NCBI RefSeq assembly: GCF_002979535.1
Contig: NZ_PCPB01000005.1
Location: 116,395 to 180,394, forward strand
From: Brevundimonas sp. MYb52
GTDB lineage: Bacteria; Pseudomonadota; Alphaproteobacteria; Caulobacterales; Caulobacteraceae
Reading direction: 5' to 3'
DNA length: 64,000 bases
The stretch's first letter is position 1. Every line of letters starts with the position of its first letter. The notes under the pieces are model-generated. The model was not told the DNA's origin and searched no databases. It worked only from the letters and a program-made list of their open reading frames with translations. The position numbers were made by a program, and so were the translations under genes. This document shows, piece after piece, positions 25,547 through 33,978 of the stretch.

Positions 25547-26017
25547 TTTCCTCCCCACTTTGTGGGGAGGGGGACCGCGAAGCGGTGGAGGGGGCGGCGC
25601 TAGGCCTTCCGTGTAAACGCCGCATCTCGGATCGCGTTCAGAACGCCTTCCACATCGTCCCGCACGTCGCAGGAAGCGACGCGCAGAACGGACACTTCCT
25701 GTAACGCCAGCCAAGTCGTCCGCCGTTCATCATGGCGAGCCTGATCGGGGTCGCCGTGGATCATGCCATCGACTTCCACGGCGAGGTTCCGTTCGGCGCA
25801 ATAGAAGTCGAGGATATAGGGGCCGATCGGGTGCTGTCGTCGGAACTTCAGTCCCTCCAGCTTGCGCCCTTTCAACTGAGTCCAAAGTTGCGCTTCTGGC
25901 GGCGTGAGTGCGCGTCGCATATGACGCGCGTGTTCGTGACTTATGCTGTCGGCCATTGCGCCGCCCCCTCCACCACTTCGTGGTCCCCCTCCCCATTGCT
26001 GCGCAACAGGGAGGAAA
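25547..26017. mobile_element. Palindromic element (family A arms) enclosing a DUF559 gene
   Basis: Two long inverted arms, 25547-25600 and 25958-26017. Read inwards, each starts TTTCCTCCC, has an outer hairpin (CCCCACTTTGTGGGG; right arm with a TTGC-GCA-GCAA loop), GGGGGA, an inner hairpin (CCGCGAAGCGG; CCACGAAGTGG) and ends TGGAGGGGGCGGCGC. The arms are those of the intergenic repeats found throughout the window. The 357 bases between them are filled completely by one DUF559 coding sequence. This looks like an autonomous form of the element, with the other copies as non-autonomous relatives; mobility itself is inferred. Confidence 0.6.
25600..25956 (-). CDS. DUF559 protein (PD-(D/E)XK nuclease-like)
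   Basis: 118 residues. Family signature: helical N-terminus with LTPPEAQLWTQLKGRKLEGLKFRRQ (Glu 21), then HPIGPYILDFYC (Asp 50), LAVEVDG (Glu 61, Asp 63) and H67. This is the Vsr-related/PD-(D/E)XK arrangement expected to bind metal and cut DNA. The ATG at 25956 begins one base inside the right arm, and the arm supplies the GGAGG ribosome site. The TAG stop begins on the last base of the left arm. A longer frame reads back through the arm and is rejected. DUF559 genes are common orphans in alphaproteobacteria; the role in moving the element is a hypothesis. Confidence 0.88.
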   Translation of the reverse strand: MADSISHEHARHMRRALTPPEAQLWTQLKGRKLEGLKFRRQHPIGPYILDFYCAERNLAVEVDGMIHGDPDQARHDERRTTWLALQEVSVLRVASCDVRDDVEGVLNAIRDAAFTRKA

Positions 26018-26027
26018 GGGCAAGAGC

Positions 26028-26453
26028 TTACGCCGAAAACGGCCCCAGCATTTCTGCGGGGATGCGGGCGGGGCGCAGGGTGGCGGCGTCGACCAGGCAC
26101 CATTCCGACAGCCCTTGCGCGCACAGGCGGCCTTCGGCGTCCTCGATGCGGACATAGCGGTTGAAGCGCGGGCCTTGCGGCTCGCCGACCCAGGTGCGGG
26201 CGACGACGCCGGTCGCGCCCGGCGCGATGGCGCGCAGGTAGTCGATCTCGTGCCTCAGGGCGACCCAGGACCACTTCGCCCGCGTCGCCTCGTCGAAGCG
26301 CGCGTTCCAGTGGGCGGTGCCGACGTCCTGCAGCCAGCCGACATAGACCACGTTGTTGACGTGGTTGTTCTCGTCGATGTGTTCCGGCCGCACGTCCAGA
26401 GGGACGACGAAGACCTCGCGGTCCTCACGCGGTTGCAACTGCGGCCGGGCCAT
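26028..26453 (-). CDS. Acyl-CoA thioesterase, 4HBT hot-dog family
   Basis: 141 residues with the hot-dog fold pattern: VVPLDVRPEHIDENNHVNNVVYVGWLQDVGTAHW, where D-x-N-x-H-V-N-N is the catalytic helix of YbgC/FAT-like thioesterases. The C-terminal part has RFNRYVRIEDAEGRLCAQGLSEWCLVD. It likely hydrolyses a short or medium acyl-CoA. Lies 5 bp downstream of the glutaredoxin gene on the same strand, so co-transcribed. The family A right arm starts only 10 bp after its stop. Confidence 0.88.
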   Translation of the reverse strand: MARPQLQPREDREVFVVPLDVRPEHIDENNHVNNVVYVGWLQDVGTAHWNARFDEATRAKWSWVALRHEIDYLRAIAPGATGVVARTWVGEPQGPRFNRYVRIEDAEGRLCAQGLSEWCLVDAATLRPARIPAEMLGPFSA

Positions 26454-26458
26454 GGGGC

Positions 26459-26821
26459 TTAGGCCTCGCCGAGGGGCACGCCCTTCTCGACCATCAGGGC
26501 CTGCAGTTCGCCGGCCTGGAACATCTCACGCACGATGTCCGAACCACCGACGAACTCGCCCTTCACATAGAGCTGGGGAATGGTGGGCCAGTCGGTGAAG
26601 CTCTTGATGCCGTCGCGCAGGCTCTCGTCCTGAAGCACGTCGACGCCGACAAAGGCTGCGCCCACGTGGTCGAGGATCTGCACCGCCAGCGAGGAGAAGC
26701 CGCAGCGCGGCGCGTCCGGCGTGCCCTTCATGAACAGGACCACGTCATGCTCGGCCACGGTCTGGGCGATGAAGGCGTGGACGGGGTCGGCGGCGGCGTC
26801 AGCAGTCATTTGATCGGTCAC
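26459..26821 (-). CDS. grxD: Monothiol glutaredoxin, Grx4 family
   Basis: 120 residues with the monothiol active site CGFS (in PDAPRCGFSSLAVQIL), the conserved MKGTP start, and WPTIPQLYVKGEFVGGSDI, which provides the glutathione-binding TVP-like loop. Grx4 proteins carry a [2Fe-2S] cluster with BolA partners and deliver it to iron-sulphur apoproteins. No bolA is adjacent in the window. Transcribed with the downstream thioesterase. Confidence 0.94.
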   Translation of the reverse strand: MTDQMTADAAADPVHAFIAQTVAEHDVVLFMKGTPDAPRCGFSSLAVQILDHVGAAFVGVDVLQDESLRDGIKSFTDWPTIPQLYVKGEFVGGSDIVREMFQAGELQALMVEKGVPLGEA

Positions 26822-26897
26822 GGTAAGGGGCCTTTCAGAGAAGCCCGTCAGCTAGGCGCCCAATGGGGCCGGGTCAAGGCCGCTGCGGCGTAAGGGC

Positions 26898-28148
26898 TCA
26901 CACCGCCTCGGGCGCGCGGGCCAGACGCTCGGCGCGTTGGGCCAGGGCGGGGGCGCCGTATTCGCGCGCGGTGGCGGCGGCCTCGACCAGCATCAGGCCC
27001 AGATCATGGGGCGCTTGCCCCGTCCAGCGGGCGCGCGCCAGGGCGATGCGGGCCATGCCGATCTGATCCGCGGCCCAGTCCAGCGGCGTCGAGCTCACGG
27101 AGGGGCGAACCAGACGGCGGCGCAAGCCGGCCTCGATCTCCAGCAGGGCGGTCAGGTCGCCGACCGAGCCCGCCCGCGTCGTCTCCTGAGCCACACGACG
27201 TTCATGGGCCAGTGCGCCCAGGACCAGTCCGCCGCCCTCGGTCAGGGCCTCGGCCTGGACCAGCACCAGCAGGGGCAGGGTCTCGCGCTCGGCCCGCAGC
27301 ACCTGGATGGCGGCCCAGTCCAGCGGGCTGTGGTCGGGGGTGAACTGGTCGGCGGCGGCGTCAAACAGGGCGTGGGCCTGATCACGCGCCAGAACATCGT
27401 CGGCGATGGCCGCCAGGGCCGCCATCCCGGCCGCGCACAGGGCCAGGGCGCGGGCGCGGCTGAGGGGGCGCTGTTCCGGCGCGGCGGCCTCGACCAGGGC
27501 GCGCAGGTCGGCGCCGGCCTGGTCGAGCATCCGGGGGTCGCGCGCGGCCAGGCCGGCTTCCAGCATCAGGGCGGCGCGGTCCAGCCGCAGGTCGTCTTCG
27601 ACCGATCGCTGCTGACCTCTCAGACCGTGCAAGGCGGCGTCCAGCAGGGCGGCGGCCTCTTGAAGGGCGGAGGTCTCGCCCGCAATCGAGGCCTGACGCG
27701 CGCGCAGGCGGGCGTGCAGGGCGGCGACCGCCGCAGCGGTGTCGCCGCGTCGCGCGGGGGGCAGGGCGGCCAGCAGGGTCAGGATGGCGTCCAGCCGCGC
27801 GGGCTCGCCGCACAGGTCAAAGGCCAGCATCCCGGTCTGGGCCAGTTCCAGCGTGGCGCGGATGGTTTCATCGTCATTGTGGGCGTGGCGAGCGGCGTCG
27901 CGGGCGGCGGTTTCCGCCTTGTCCAGGCTGGTCGCGGCGCCGCTGCGACGGGCGTGTTCGCGCCACAGGGCTGAGGCGCGCAGCGCGGCGTCATGAGGGC
28001 GGGGGCAGGAGACGCGGCCGACGTCGACGCTCTGCTGGCGGGCCTCGACCTCGACCAGGCCGACCCCGACCAGTTCCAGCCAGCCGAGATCGTCGCTATC
28101 GCGCGCCTTCTCGAACAGCCGTCGCAGATCTCTGCCGAATTCGAACAT
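26898..28148 (-). CDS. Ala-rich helical protein of unknown function
   Basis: 416 residues, almost entirely helical, rich in Ala, Leu, Arg and Asp, with TPR-like helix pairs (for example LDAILTLLAALPPARRGDTAAAVAALHARL and DLTALLEIEAGLRRRL). No signal peptide or membrane segment, so cytoplasmic. The phrases SPLDWAAIQVLRAERETL and TPLDWAADQIGMARIALARARW are internal repeats and are reminiscent of repeats in other bacterial TPR-like proteins. No family recognised. Transcribed alone. Confidence 0.65.
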   Translation of the reverse strand: MFEFGRDLRRLFEKARDSDDLGWLELVGVGLVEVEARQQSVDVGRVSCPRPHDAALRASALWREHARRSGAATSLDKAETAARDAARHAHNDDETIRATLELAQTGMLAFDLCGEPARLDAILTLLAALPPARRGDTAAAVAALHARLRARQASIAGETSALQEAAALLDAALHGLRGQQRSVEDDLRLDRAALMLEAGLAARDPRMLDQAGADLRALVEAAAPEQRPLSRARALALCAAGMAALAAIADDVLARDQAHALFDAAADQFTPDHSPLDWAAIQVLRAERETLPLLVLVQAEALTEGGGLVLGALAHERRVAQETTRAGSVGDLTALLEIEAGLRRRLVRPSVSSTPLDWAADQIGMARIALARARWTGQAPHDLGLMLVEAAATAREYGAPALAQRAERLARAPEAV

Positions 28149-28268
28149 CGCTGGCCTTCATCGTCCCGCTTCGGGATCGCAGGGGCGATCCTCCTTGCGG
28201 ACAAGCAAACGCAGCGCCGCCCGAAGGGTTCGGCTTAACTATATCTGTGGAAAGCCGGAGGCCTGCGC

Positions 28269-28610
28269 CTAGCCCAGGCGCGGGGTCTTCTGGCGGCAGC
28301 GTTGCAGCACGGCGCGGGCGTCCGCCTCGCCCGCGGACAGGCGTTTCACCGAATCGAGGCGGGCTCGGGTCTGGTCGTTTTCGGCCACGGTCGGATCGCG
28401 TCCCGCTGCGGTCGCCGCCTGCATGGCCGCCAGCGACCAATAGAGGGCGGCGTCGTAGAGGGTGCGGCCATAGCGGCTCTCGCCGCCCTCCAGTTCCGAC
28501 GCTGCCTGGGTCAGTCCGGCGCACCGCACCGCCTCGTCATAGGAGACGAGCCGGGTCGTCTGGGGCGGACCCAGAACCGCAAGCGCGGTGGTGACGACAG
28601 CGATGAACAT
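28269..28610 (-). CDS. Small exported helical protein
   Basis: 113 residues starting MFIAVVTTALAVLGPPQ, a short hydrophobic segment that could be a signal peptide, then a helical domain with two cysteines (EAVRCAGLTQAAS and AVLQRCRQK). The ATG at 28610 is preferred because GGAG lies 6 bases upstream; a GTG at 28622 is in frame. No family recognised. Alone between the Ala-rich protein and the LysR gene. Confidence 0.55.
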   Translation of the reverse strand: MFIAVVTTALAVLGPPQTTRLVSYDEAVRCAGLTQAASELEGGESRYGRTLYDAALYWSLAAMQAATAAGRDPTVAENDQTRARLDSVKRLSAGEADARAVLQRCRQKTPRLG

Positions 28611-28721
28611 CAAGAACTCCACGACGCCCCGAGGAGGAAAGGAGCCCGGCGCCGCATCTCCCTAGAGAACCACGGTCGTGTGTCGGATGAAAGACGCGTT
28701 CAGTAAAGCTTCAGGTTGCAG

Positions 28722-29636
28722 TCAGGGCGGGCTTGGGGCCGGGGGCATGACGCGTCCCTGATCGACCAGCCAGCGGACGAGGGCGCGCCGCGCTCGTGAC
28801 GGCTCGCCTGCGCCAGGAATGGCCGCGACCGCCCCGTCGTCGGCGTTGAAGCCAAAGGGCGCCAGCAGCCGCCCGTCCGCGACCGCCTCTGACGCCAGGG
28901 CCCAGGGCAGGACCGCCGCGCCCCACCCCGACAGGGCCGCGTCCAGCGCGAAATGCAGGTGGGCGACCGGGCGTTCGGATGTGGCGGTCGAACGATGGCC
29001 GCTGAGCTCGGCCCAGTCCTTCCAGCCGCTGAGGTGGGTGCGGGCCACAAGGCGCGGCGCGTCCAGCAACGCCGCACGGGCGTCGTCGCCCGTCAGCGGC
29101 CCCATCAGAGAGGGGGCGATGACCGGGCCGACGGCGTTGGGGATGATCCGCTCGGCCTTCAGGGTCTTGATCCGTTCCGCGTCAAGCAGGCGCAGCACCA
29201 CATCGGCGCCGCGATGACTGACCGCATGGGGCGGCAGTTCGACCAGATGCACCCGCACCTCGGGATGAAGCCGTCCGAAGTCGGCCAGGCGCGGGATCAG
29301 CCACTTGACCGACAGGCTGGCGTTGACGGCGACGTGCAGGTCCTGACCCTCGCCGCGTGCGCCCGCCACGGCGGCGGCGATGCCGTCAAAGGCGGCGGTC
29401 AGGCCGGGCAGGAGGTCGCGCCCCGCCGGGGTCAGCTTCAGGGCGTGGCGCGGGCCCTCGAACAGCCGCACCCCCATCTGGGCCTCCAGCGCCTTGACCT
29501 GACGGCTGACGGCGCTGTGGGTCACGTTCAACTCGGCCCCGGCCAGGGTGGCGCTGCCGGTCCGCGCCATGGCCTCGAACGCCCGCAGCGCGTTCAGCGA
29601 GGGCAGGGCGGCGCCAGGTGTGAGGTTTTGGAACAT
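28722..29636 (-). CDS. LysR-family transcriptional regulator (GcvA-like)
   Basis: 304 residues: N-terminal winged HTH (LNALRAFEAMARTGSATLAGAELNVTHSAVSRQVKALEAQMGVRLFEG) and a periplasmic-binding-like effector domain (HVAVNASLSVKWLIPRLADFGRLHPEVRVHL). The pattern fits the GcvA/AmpR-type subgroup. Divergent from the MFS gene, with only 56 bp between start codons, so it most likely regulates that transporter. Confidence 0.92.
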   Translation of the reverse strand: MFQNLTPGAALPSLNALRAFEAMARTGSATLAGAELNVTHSAVSRQVKALEAQMGVRLFEGPRHALKLTPAGRDLLPGLTAAFDGIAAAVAGARGEGQDLHVAVNASLSVKWLIPRLADFGRLHPEVRVHLVELPPHAVSHRGADVVLRLLDAERIKTLKAERIIPNAVGPVIAPSLMGPLTGDDARAALLDAPRLVARTHLSGWKDWAELSGHRSTATSERPVAHLHFALDAALSGWGAAVLPWALASEAVADGRLLAPFGFNADDGAVAAIPGAGEPSRARRALVRWLVDQGRVMPPAPSPP

Positions 29637-29692
29637 AGTCTAACCGATAGGTCGCTTTCGTCCGAGCGGCAATGCGGCGACAGCAGCGGCCT

Positions 29693-30841
29693 ATGTCGTC
29701 ACCCGCCCACCGCCTGATCGTCCCCGTCCTCGGCTTCGGCCTGATCGTCGCCTTTGCATCGAGCTATTATCTGCTGGGGGTCCTGGCCGAGCCTCTGGCG
29801 GCGGGGACCGGGACCACGCCGTCGCTAGTCTTCGCAGGGTTGTCGGGCGCCTTCCTGATCTCGGCGGCGCTCAGCCCGTTCGGCGGGCGCTGGGTCGATC
29901 GGCGCGGCGGGCGCGAGGTGCTGAGCGCCGCCTCGGTCGTCTTCGCCGCTGGTCTGGCCGGGCTGGGCCTGTCGCAGGGGCCGGTCAGCATGGTGGCGTC
30001 CATCCTGACGCTGGGCATCGGCATGGGCGTGGGCTTCTATGGCCCGGCCTTCGCCGTGCTGGTCGCCATCCACGGCGAGGAGGCGAAAAGGCCGATCACG
30101 GCGGTGTCCCTAATCGGCGCCTTCGGCGGGGCCCTGGGCTGGCTCATGACCCTGGCCATGATCGAGGTGGTCGGCTGGCGCGGGGCCTGTTTCGGCTGGG
30201 CGGGGCTGCATCTGCTGGTCTGCCTGCCCCTGTATCTGACCCTTCTGCCCCGCGAGGTCGCGGGGGCGCGCCGCCCGGCCGAGGTCGGGCGGGTGCGTTG
30301 GGACGGGCGCATGATCCGGCTGGCGGTCCTGTTCGCCGGGGCCTGGTGGATCGCCACGGCCATGAGCGCCCACCTGCCGCGCCTGCTGGGGCGCTTGGGG
30401 CTGGAGCCGGCCCAGGCGGCGGGCGCGGCGACGATGATGGCAGGGGCGGCGGTCGCCGTGCGGCTGCTGTCTTTCCTGACATCCGGCAAGGGTTCGCCGG
30501 TGCTGGTCCTTCGCTTCGCCACCCTGCTGCACCCGCTCGGCGCGGCGGTCGCCTTTTTCGGCGGAAAGGGGCTGGCCGGGGCCGTGGCGGTCGGTCAGGG
30601 GGCGGGCAACGGCCTGCTGTCCGTGGCCTCCGGCGTCCTGCCGCTGCACCTGTTCGGCAAGGAGAACTACGCCACGCGTCAGGCCCTGATCCTGACCCCG
30701 GCGCGCTTTCTTCAGGCGGCGGCGCCGCTCAGCTACGGCATGGTGCTGGACCGCTCGGCGGGGTTGGCCTTGCTGGCCTCCAGCCTGGTCTGCGCCCTGA
30801 TGTTCGCCATGACCTTCGGGCTGGAGCGGCGTGAACAATAG
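29693..30841 (+). CDS. Major facilitator superfamily transporter
   Basis: 382 residues, about twelve membrane helices. The loop between helices 2 and 3 has the MFS motif GGRWVDRRGGRE. Early region resembles the monocarboxylate/oxalate-type MFS group (YYLLGVLAEPLAAGTGTTPSLVFAGLSGAFLISAAL). Substrate unknown. The ATG at 29693 is favoured because the first helix starts soon after; an in-frame ATG at 29672 lacks a better ribosome site. Divergent from the LysR gene that probably controls it. Confidence 0.88.
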   Translation: MSSPAHRLIVPVLGFGLIVAFASSYYLLGVLAEPLAAGTGTTPSLVFAGLSGAFLISAALSPFGGRWVDRRGGREVLSAASVVFAAGLAGLGLSQGPVSMVASILTLGIGMGVGFYGPAFAVLVAIHGEEAKRPITAVSLIGAFGGALGWLMTLAMIEVVGWRGACFGWAGLHLLVCLPLYLTLLPREVAGARRPAEVGRVRWDGRMIRLAVLFAGAWWIATAMSAHLPRLLGRLGLEPAQAAGAATMMAGAAVAVRLLSFLTSGKGSPVLVLRFATLLHPLGAAVAFFGGKGLAGAVAVGQGAGNGLLSVASGVLPLHLFGKENYATRQALILTPARFLQAAAPLSYGMVLDRSAGLALLASSLVCALMFAMTFGLERREQ

Positions 30842-30843
30842 TA

Positions 30844-30976
30844 CCGTCACCCTCGGGCTTGTCCCGAGGGCATGTCGTCAGACCAAGCGCCAGCGCTGAA
30901 GGACGGCCCGTTCCCGTTCACTCGGCCCGGAACGCAAGGGTCGCCATGGGCCCTCGGGACAAGCCCGAGGGTGACG
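30844..30976. repeat. 133-bp inverted repeat between convergent genes, probable bidirectional terminator
   Basis: Outer arms CCGTCACCCTCGGGCTTGTC... and their complement ...GACAAGCCCGAGGGTGACGG match nearly perfectly; each arm is itself a hairpin (CCTCGGGCTTGTCCCGAGG). It fills the space between the convergent MFS and MocR genes. Confidence 0.75.
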
Positions 30977-30983
30977 GGGAAGG

Positions 30984-32435
30984 TTAGATCACCGGCTCGA
31001 CATCGGCGCGCACCGTCACCTTGCGCGGCGCGCGGCGGTCCAGCGTAGTCCACGCAGCGGCCAGCCCCGCCACGGCGCGGTCCAGATCGGCCTCGTGACG
31101 GCTGAAGGGCAGGCGCAGGAAGCGCTCATAGGCGCCATTGATGCCGAAGCGCACGCCCGGCGCGATGCGCACGCCATGATCCGGCGCGGCCAGGGCCAGA
31201 CGGGTGCTGTCGGCGCGGGGCAGCTCGACCCAGAGCGACAGACCGCCCTCGGGTCGCCGCGTCTTCCAGTCCGGCAGGGCCTCGGCCAGTCGCGCGCGCA
31301 GATGGGCCTCCTGCCGCGCTATGGCCCGGCGCCGCGCGTCCAGCGGGGCGGGATCGCCGCTCAACAGGACGGCGGCGGCCAGTTGCTCCATGACCGGCAC
31401 GCCGAGGTCCAGCGACGGGCGGCGGCGGATCACCATGTCGATGACGTCGGCGTGGGCGCGCAGCCAGCCGACCCGCAGCCCGCCCCAGTAGGGCTTGCTG
31501 GTCGAGCCCAGCCGCACGACGTGCGGGCCATGATCGACGGGCGGCGGCGGCGGGCAGTCGAACCACAGCTCGCGCAGGGTGTCGTCCAGCACCAGCAAGG
31601 CGCCGACGCGGGCCGCCGCCGCCGCGATGGCCGCCTCGTCCTCCGCCGACAGGACATGGCCGGTCGGGTTCTGGTGCGCCCCGATCAGATAGATCAGCCG
31701 CGGCCTGACGCGGGCGATGGCCGCCAGCATGCCGTCCATGTCCCAGCCCTGCGGCGTCATGGCCACCGGCGACAGGTCCAGCCCCGTCTGCACCAGGGCG
31801 TCCAGCGCATGGGGATAGCCGGGATGTTCGACCACCACCCGGTCGCCGGGCCGCGTCACGGCCCGCAGCAGGATGGCCAGGGCCCCCAGCGCCCCCGCCG
31901 TGACCACGATCTGATCGGGGGCGGTCGCCATGCCCTCGGCGCCATAGCGGTCGGCGACGACGCGGCGCAGGGCCTCGATCCCCACCGGCTCATAGCCTCG
32001 ACCCGGCAGGTGGGCGGGCAGGGCCTCCAGGGCGCGGGCGTAGGCGGCGTGGACCTGTTCGTCGGCGGGCATGGAGGCGGTGGCCATGTCGATGACGCCG
32101 GGCGTGTCGTCGCCCTGCATCGGTCCGTCCAGCCGCACGGGTCGCGAGGCGGCGCTGGCGGGCAGGGCGGTGACGCTGCCCGATCCCGTCCGGCTGACGA
32201 CAAAGCCCTCGGCCCGCAGCCGGTCCAGCGCCGCGCTGACGGTGATGCGGCTGACGCCCAGGGTCTCGGCCAGCCGCCGCTCCCCCGGCAGGCGCGCGTT
32301 CAACGACAGCCGCCCGTCCAGGATCAGCAGCTTCAGCGCCTCGGACAGGCGGCGATAGGCGGGCTCGCCATCCGGCCCGCGCCAGTTGTTCAGCTGACGC
32401 GACAGGGAGGCGGGGTTGACGAGGAGGTCGCGCAT
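30984..32435 (-). CDS. MocR/PdxR-family regulator (GntR HTH fused to a PLP aminotransferase-like domain), YczR-like
   Basis: 483 residues. N-terminal GntR winged HTH (LSEALKLLILDGRLSLNARLPGERRLAETLGVSRITVSAALDRLRAEGFV), linker, then a type I aminotransferase fold with the cofactor lysine in STSKPYWGGLRVGW and GYPHALDALVQTG. Such proteins bind PLP as effector rather than as catalyst. It is divergent from a YczE-family membrane protein with 60 bp between them. This matches the conserved YczR (MocR) - YczE pairing described in other bacteria, so it probably controls that gene. Confidence 0.9.
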   Translation of the reverse strand: MRDLLVNPASLSRQLNNWRGPDGEPAYRRLSEALKLLILDGRLSLNARLPGERRLAETLGVSRITVSAALDRLRAEGFVVSRTGSGSVTALPASAASRPVRLDGPMQGDDTPGVIDMATASMPADEQVHAAYARALEALPAHLPGRGYEPVGIEALRRVVADRYGAEGMATAPDQIVVTAGALGALAILLRAVTRPGDRVVVEHPGYPHALDALVQTGLDLSPVAMTPQGWDMDGMLAAIARVRPRLIYLIGAHQNPTGHVLSAEDEAAIAAAAARVGALLVLDDTLRELWFDCPPPPPVDHGPHVVRLGSTSKPYWGGLRVGWLRAHADVIDMVIRRRPSLDLGVPVMEQLAAAVLLSGDPAPLDARRRAIARQEAHLRARLAEALPDWKTRRPEGGLSLWVELPRADSTRLALAAPDHGVRIAPGVRFGINGAYERFLRLPFSRHEADLDRAVAGLAAAWTTLDRRAPRKVTVRADVEPVI

Positions 32436-32495
32436 AAGGCCATCGTCGTGAAAGCGGCTCTATAAAACAAGGCCAATTATCGCCTGTATGGCTCC
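32436..32495. promoter_or_regulatory. Divergent MocR/YczE operator-promoter region
   Basis: A 60-bp, comparatively AT-rich gap. Contains CGGCTCTATAAAAC and GTATGGCTCCATG (related GGCTCYATR phrases in direct orientation) on either side of GGCCAATTATCGCC, an imperfect palindrome. These are candidate MocR contacts. Confidence 0.4.
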
Positions 32496-33104
32496 ATGTT
32501 CATGCGTCGCTTCATCCAGCTTCAAATCGGTCTTCTGCTTTACGGGGCGTCACTGGCCCTGATGGTCCGGGCCGACCTCGGCCTCAATCCGTGGAGCGTC
32601 CTGCATCAGGGCCTGTCCGAACGGACGGGGATCAGCCTCGGCATGGTGGTCAACCTGGTCGGGCTTCTGGTCCTGCTGGTCTGGATACCCCTGCGCCAGA
32701 AGCCGGGCGTGGGCACCATCTGCAATGTCCTGCTCATCGGCACGGCGGCGGACGTCGCCCTGTGGGCCCTGCCGCCGATCGAGGGGCTGGCGCTGCGGAT
32801 CGCCTTCCTGACGGCGGCCATCGTGCTGAACGGGGCGGCGACGGCGGCCTATATCGGCGCCGGGCTGGGCCCCGGCCCGCGCGACGGCCTGACCACGGGT
32901 CTGGTGCGCATCACCGGCTGGCGCATCGGCTGGGCGCGCACGGCGATCGAGGTCGCGGTCCTGGCCATGGGCTGGCTGCTGGGCGGCGTCGCCGGGGTCG
33001 GCACCGTCCTCTACGCCCTGGCCAACGGGCCTCTGGTCCAGTGGTTCATGGCCCGCTTCGAGATCGCCCCGAAGGCCCAGGCCAAGCCCGCGCCCTCGAC
33101 CTGA
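32496..33104 (+). CDS. yczE: YczE/YitT-family membrane protein
   Basis: 202 residues with five or six membrane helices. The N-terminus (RFIQLQIGLLLYGASLALMVRADLGLNPWSVLHQGLSERTGISLGMVVNLVGL) is characteristic of YczE proteins, and GAGLGPGPRDGLTTGLVRITGWRIGWARTAIEV is the second conserved block. Function is not established in the family. Divergent from and probably regulated by the MocR-type gene. An SDR gene follows 77 bp downstream. Confidence 0.88.
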   Translation: MFMRRFIQLQIGLLLYGASLALMVRADLGLNPWSVLHQGLSERTGISLGMVVNLVGLLVLLVWIPLRQKPGVGTICNVLLIGTAADVALWALPPIEGLALRIAFLTAAIVLNGAATAAYIGAGLGPGPRDGLTTGLVRITGWRIGWARTAIEVAVLAMGWLLGGVAGVGTVLYALANGPLVQWFMARFEIAPKAQAKPAPST

Positions 33105-33181
33105 ACGCGGCGTCCGAAGACCGCCAGACCGCGCCGGGCGGGCATGACAGGAAGGCGGCCTTCACCACGCACGAGGTCGTC

Positions 33182-33946
33182 ATGCCTGCACTCACCGACA
33201 AGGTCGCCATCATCACCGGGGCCAGTTCCGGCATAGGGGCCGCCGCCGCCCGCCTGTTCGCGCGCGAAGGCGCGGCGGTGGTCGTCACCGCCCGGCGCGA
33301 GGTCGAGCTTTCAGCCCTGGTCGCCGCCATCGAGGCGGAAGGCGGCCGCGCCGTCGCCGTTCCGGGCGACATCCGCGACGAGGCCCTGGCCGAGCGTCTG
33401 GTGCGCACGGCGGTCGAGCGCTTCGGCGGGCTGGACGTGGCCCTGAACAACGCCGGGGCCATCGGCGCCAATGAGCCGACGCCGGAGATTTCACTGGAGC
33501 GCTGGCGCGATACGCTGGACGTCAATCTGACCGCCGCCTTTCTGGGGGCCAAGCATCAGGTCCCGGCCATGCTGGCGCGCGGCGGCGGCTCGCTGATCTT
33601 CACCTCGACCTTCGTGGGCCACGCCATCGGCATGCCCGGCATGGCGGCCTATGGCGCGGCCAAGGCGGGTCTGATCGGCCTGTCGCGGGTCATCGCCGCC
33701 GAGTTCGGCGCGCAGGGCCTGCGCAGCAACTGCCTGCTGCCCGGCGGCACGGACACCGAGGCGGGGCGCGAGTTCGCTCACACGCCCGAGATCATCGCCT
33801 TCGTCGAGAACATGCACGCCCTGAAACGCATGGCGAGCCCGGACGAGATCGCCCGCGCCGCCCTCTTCCTGGCGTCCGACGCCTCCAGCTTCATGACCGG
33901 GACGGCCATGCTGGTCGACGGCGGGGTGTCGATCAGCAAGACCTGA
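33182..33946 (+). CDS. Short-chain dehydrogenase/reductase (classical SDR)
   Basis: 254 residues. Rossmann-fold cofactor motif TGASSGIG near residue 13, NNAG at about 89, catalytic Ser in FTSTFVG and the Y-x3-K pair in AAYGAAKAG, and the C-terminal DGGVSI common to this group. TARREVE after the second strand favours NADP(H). Substrate unknown. The ATG at 33182 is chosen from the family start (MPALTDKVAIITG); the open frame extends far upstream only as a shadow of the yczE gene. Confidence 0.92.
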   Translation: MPALTDKVAIITGASSGIGAAAARLFAREGAAVVVTARREVELSALVAAIEAEGGRAVAVPGDIRDEALAERLVRTAVERFGGLDVALNNAGAIGANEPTPEISLERWRDTLDVNLTAAFLGAKHQVPAMLARGGGSLIFTSTFVGHAIGMPGMAAYGAAKAGLIGLSRVIAAEFGAQGLRSNCLLPGGTDTEAGREFAHTPEIIAFVENMHALKRMASPDEIARAALFLASDASSFMTGTAMLVDGGVSISKT

Positions 33947-33978
33947 GACGGGTTAGGAGGGGACGTCGCGACCGGGAC

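Noticed and set aside
25957..26274. Upstream extension of the DUF559 frame through the repeat arm and into the thioesterase gene
   Set aside because: The N-terminal part is Arg/Pro-rich shadow translation of the arm and of the thioesterase gene; DUF559 family proteins start near the ATG at 25956.
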